From Centroberyx gerrardi (lineage: Eukaryota; Chordata; Actinopteri; Beryciformes; Berycidae), in assembly GCF_048128805.1 (NCBI RefSeq), contig NC_135997.1:8559116-8623115 (forward strand): a stretch of 64,000 bases of DNA. The letters are read 5' to 3'. Shown in pieces: positions 61,245 to 64,000 of this stretch; within the stretch, counting starts at the first letter, position 1, and the number at the start of each line of letters is the position of its first letter. The notes under the pieces were generated by a model, which did not search any database, was not told where the DNA came from, and saw nothing but the letters and a program-made list of their open reading frames with translations. Made by a program: the position numbers and the translations under genes.

Positions 61245-61740
61245 TTGGCTGCCTGGTGGCTCACTGGTTACTACTTCGGCCTGGTCCTGGGTTTGAATCT
61301 CAGTCCTGGTGCTTTCTGTGAGGAGTTTGCATGTTTGCATCACTGTATTTGTGTGGGTTTCCTCCCAACTATTCTCCCTCATAGATAGCTGTGTTTAACC
61401 ATGAAAACATCTATTTCAAACAATTTGTAATAATGTGGGTAGCCTCCAGCCGCACCACAGAGAAACTCTCTGCTTACATAACTGTTTAAGATACTGTAGC
61501 TGTATAAAGACCTGCAGCTCAGGTGGATTGGAGACTCTAAATTGCCTTTTGGTGTGAATGTGAACATGAATGTGTTTGTCCATGTTTGTCACTCTATGTG
61601 TTCGCCTGGTCATGGACTGGCAACCTGTCCACGGTGTTTCCTGCCTTCCACCCAATGCATGCTGGGATAGGCTCCAGCTCCCTGACCCTGAATAGGAATA
61701 AGCGGATATGGAAAATGACTGAATGAATGAATGAATGAAT
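61245..61740 (+). mobile_element. tRNA-derived SINE with GAAT tail
   Basis: The tRNA-like head (TGGCTCACTGGTTACTAC, then B box GGGTTTGAATCTCAG) is followed by GGAGTTTGCATGTTTGCAT, GTGTGGGTTTCCTCC, GGAGACTCTAAATTGCC, GTCATGGACTGGCAACCTG, GGGATAGGCTCCAGCTCCCT and a (GAAT)n tail at about 61720-61740. This block order is that of a widespread fish SINE. About 120 bp between 61380 and 61530 does not fit the usual body and may be a secondary insertion or heavy divergence. Confidence 0.8.
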
Positions 61741-64000
61741 CACAAAGTTTGCTTTGTGCTATGCAGCATTCAAATTTGACATTCAAAGTCGTCTTATTTG
61801 AATAAAAGCGACAGAGTAGGATCCATGATGAAACACTCTGACTTTGATGCCACAAGGCTGCACTCAAGCTTCAATTAGAGAGAATTCATTGCACAATTAC
61901 CCTTAAACCTGCTTTCATCAGGCACCGGGTCCCAGCCGCATAGGCACACAAGGAGCACAATAGTCACATTGTGCTCTGCTCCATTTCACATAACATTGAT
62001 TCTTATGTACTGTGGCTGAGTTGTTTGTGACTACACTTGCCATTATTCTTGTCATTGCCTTATATTGTCTTCCTCCCTCCAATGGGATCAAAAGTCTGAA
62101 TAGCATTTGTTGCTCAGATTCAGAGAACTTGTGAGAGTGAGCTCAACTCTGAAGTAACTCAGAGATTCAGAGGACTTGTAAGAATACGCTCAGCCTCTAT
62201 TTTGTCGTCTATCCACAGAAAACAAGCCTGCTTTATGAAATGTGATTATATCAGTAGCAAACATTGAGTGGGAAATATGTTATGGACATTGGGCTTCGGC
62301 CATGTGAGTTTGTGTTCCTTTCATTATGCAACATCAGTTGTTGTATTTGTATGTTTTAGGCTGATGGAATAAAGACAGCATTATGGCAACATTATGTGCT
62401 TTAGGTAAATAAAAAAATTGCCTTAGTGGTCAGAATTAAAGTTGTAAAATATTCAAGTTATCCTTAGATTTTGTGAGAAATGTTCACTGAATCATATCTG
62501 TTAATTGTGTACAACGTGTTATAAAGAACAAAAGGGAATTTTTTGTTTCATATGACATTCAGATACTGTAACTGAGAGTAGCGTCACAACCAGGTACTTT
62601 TCCTTTCTTTAAAGAAATTTGAGACACTATGAAACATTATGATGATGTTTTGCTTATGTTTTAAAACCAGTAAAAGCAGCGCAGCCAAAATGGCTGCGAG
62701 GCTGCGATGTTTGCAGGGGGATTGAAAGTAAACTCAAGTAGCCTACAGGTGTGTTTATACAAAATTTAAAATGACACAGAATTTCCCTGAAATGACACAC
62801 AAGCTTGTTAAATTAGCATTTTTAGTTATAATGACTAAGAGCACTGATCCACCACTGATCACATAAAAATGACTATATAAAATTGTATTGAGACTTAAGA
62901 GGGAATCTGGTTTCAAACGGCTCAGGTTAACATCCTCTATTGCTCCATTAGTCTCATTGTTAGAATCAGTGGAATGAATTGATTGCCTCTCATCATAGTT
63001 TTAGTGGTATAACATTGATGTGTGCCTAGTGTGTTTGTATTATGGCTAGATTTACATCCCACCAATGGCTTCAGCAGAGAACTAGATGGGAGCTAGCACA
63101 TGTTGAGCACAATGCACAGTAAATACCGGGGTGTGTGAGCAGTCCAGCTGCTGCTTCAGCTTTTGTCAGAGGTTCAAAGGCATTGATAAGCTATGACATA
63201 GATGGCTTTGCCTTCATCATCCTATTACCTTCTACTGTGTATTCATCCATTGTTCATTTTTATAATGTCCCCTACCTTACCTTTCTATTTGTTTGTTTAG
63301 TCATCATCCAATACAAATACCGCTGGTAGCCCCTGCCAGAACAACCATCCTCTGTAATACGCTCAGGCTATATGGGAAGAGGAAATAGCAATGAATGTTA
63401 ATTGTATCAAATTATGAGAGCAGCATCACTGCTGTGTCTGCCAGCTGAGAGACACTGTCGTTTCAGAGGAGTTCATGACGCACAGAAGTTTGCTATCATG
63501 TGGTCGCCGGGCATCGTTAGGCTGGGTTCAAGAAGAATCAAATGTAGCTGTCTGACCATACCTTCATCTTTTCAATGTCAAGTACATACTGAGGAATATT
63601 ATTAAAGTCTGTAACGTACAGCTTCCTATTCCTGATGAGCACTTCTAGTCATGCACATTTGTGAATCAATTCATTGTAAAGATAGTAATTGATGATATAC
63701 TTGGTGACGCTTTATTTTACGCTCAGCAATTTCCAAGTAATTTCCTAGATCATAAGTAGGCTAACTGTTAATTTCTTAGGAAGTTTCCAAGAAAGAACCA
63801 TGGAATTATGAAAGTGGCCAGTTTGGTGGAGTTGATAAGAAACTGTACATTTATAAAAGACTGGAAAGAATTGCAAAACTATAAGCTATTTATTGGAAAA
63901 ATAAGAGGCAGAGGTTTTGGTAACCCAAGTACACATAAAAGCAAAGGTCAGCTATAACCTGAATGACCATACATTTGAATGGTTTAGTGAAGCTATGTGC
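61741..64000. other. Non-coding stretch, nothing recognised
   Basis: No supported exon, RNA gene or repeat family was seen. Open frames are short and not protein-like. Confidence 0.5.

Noticed and set aside
61260..61320. Possible tRNA gene
   Set aside because: A and B box-like words are present, but they belong to the head of a SINE; no cloverleaf with paired acceptor stem is evident.

Overview
The window is nuclear DNA of a ray-finned fish, probably a teleost. It has compact vertebrate genes with GT-AG introns, many CA, GA and TTTCC microsatellites, fish-type tRNA-derived SINEs and foldback MITE-like elements. There is no operon structure and no CRISPR array. Three genes can be read through exon by exon with every splice phase closing: mapk6 (ERK3; plus strand, 21068-31024, 7 coding exons, 758 aa), a USP50-like deubiquitinase gene (plus strand, 40684-45064, 7 coding exons, 780 aa) and usp8 (minus strand, 58283-47120, 19 coding exons, 1113 aa). 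The last two converge tail to tail, as USP8 and USP50 do in human 15q21.2, and mapk6 is from the same human chromosome region.

The most notable feature is the first coding exon of the USP50-like gene. It encodes about 415 residues with the fold signature of a piggyBac (PGBD / DDE_Tnp_1_7) transposase. It joins in phase to a complete USP catalytic domain whose Cys, His and Asp boxes are all present. The transposase half has Lys where the first catalytic Asp is expected. This looks like a domesticated transposase-deubiquitinase chimera that I do not recognise from any described protein.

Intron 6 of the same gene carries a patchwork insertion. It joins 54 bp copied from its own intron 6/exon 7 boundary to 156 bp copied from the usp8 exon 18/intron 18 boundary about 3.2 kb away (two mismatches). 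A 25-bp direct repeat flanks it, and one junction has microhomology. This is the signature of replication template switching.

Layout: 1-19 kb is mostly repeats and non-coding DNA, with weak but phase-consistent evidence for one or two unidentified minus-strand genes (3.07-3.20 kb, 8.02-11.89 kb). 19.2-32.5 kb is mapk6, with a foldback repeat in intron 1 and a nested inverted-repeat element in intron 2. 32.5-40.5 kb is gene-poor. 40.7-45.3 kb is the PGBD-USP gene. 46.2-46.5 kb is an orphan minus-strand coding-like exon. 47.1-59.2 kb is usp8 and its promoter. 59.2-64 kb is gene-poor with SINEs.

Functionally, mapk6 encodes an atypical MAP kinase that works with MK5. usp8 encodes an endosomal deubiquitinase acting with ESCRT-0/STAM on receptor sorting. 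The USP50-like protein is a paralogue of the USP8 catalytic domain. No shared pathway follows from the sequence; the neighbourhood is inherited vertebrate synteny.
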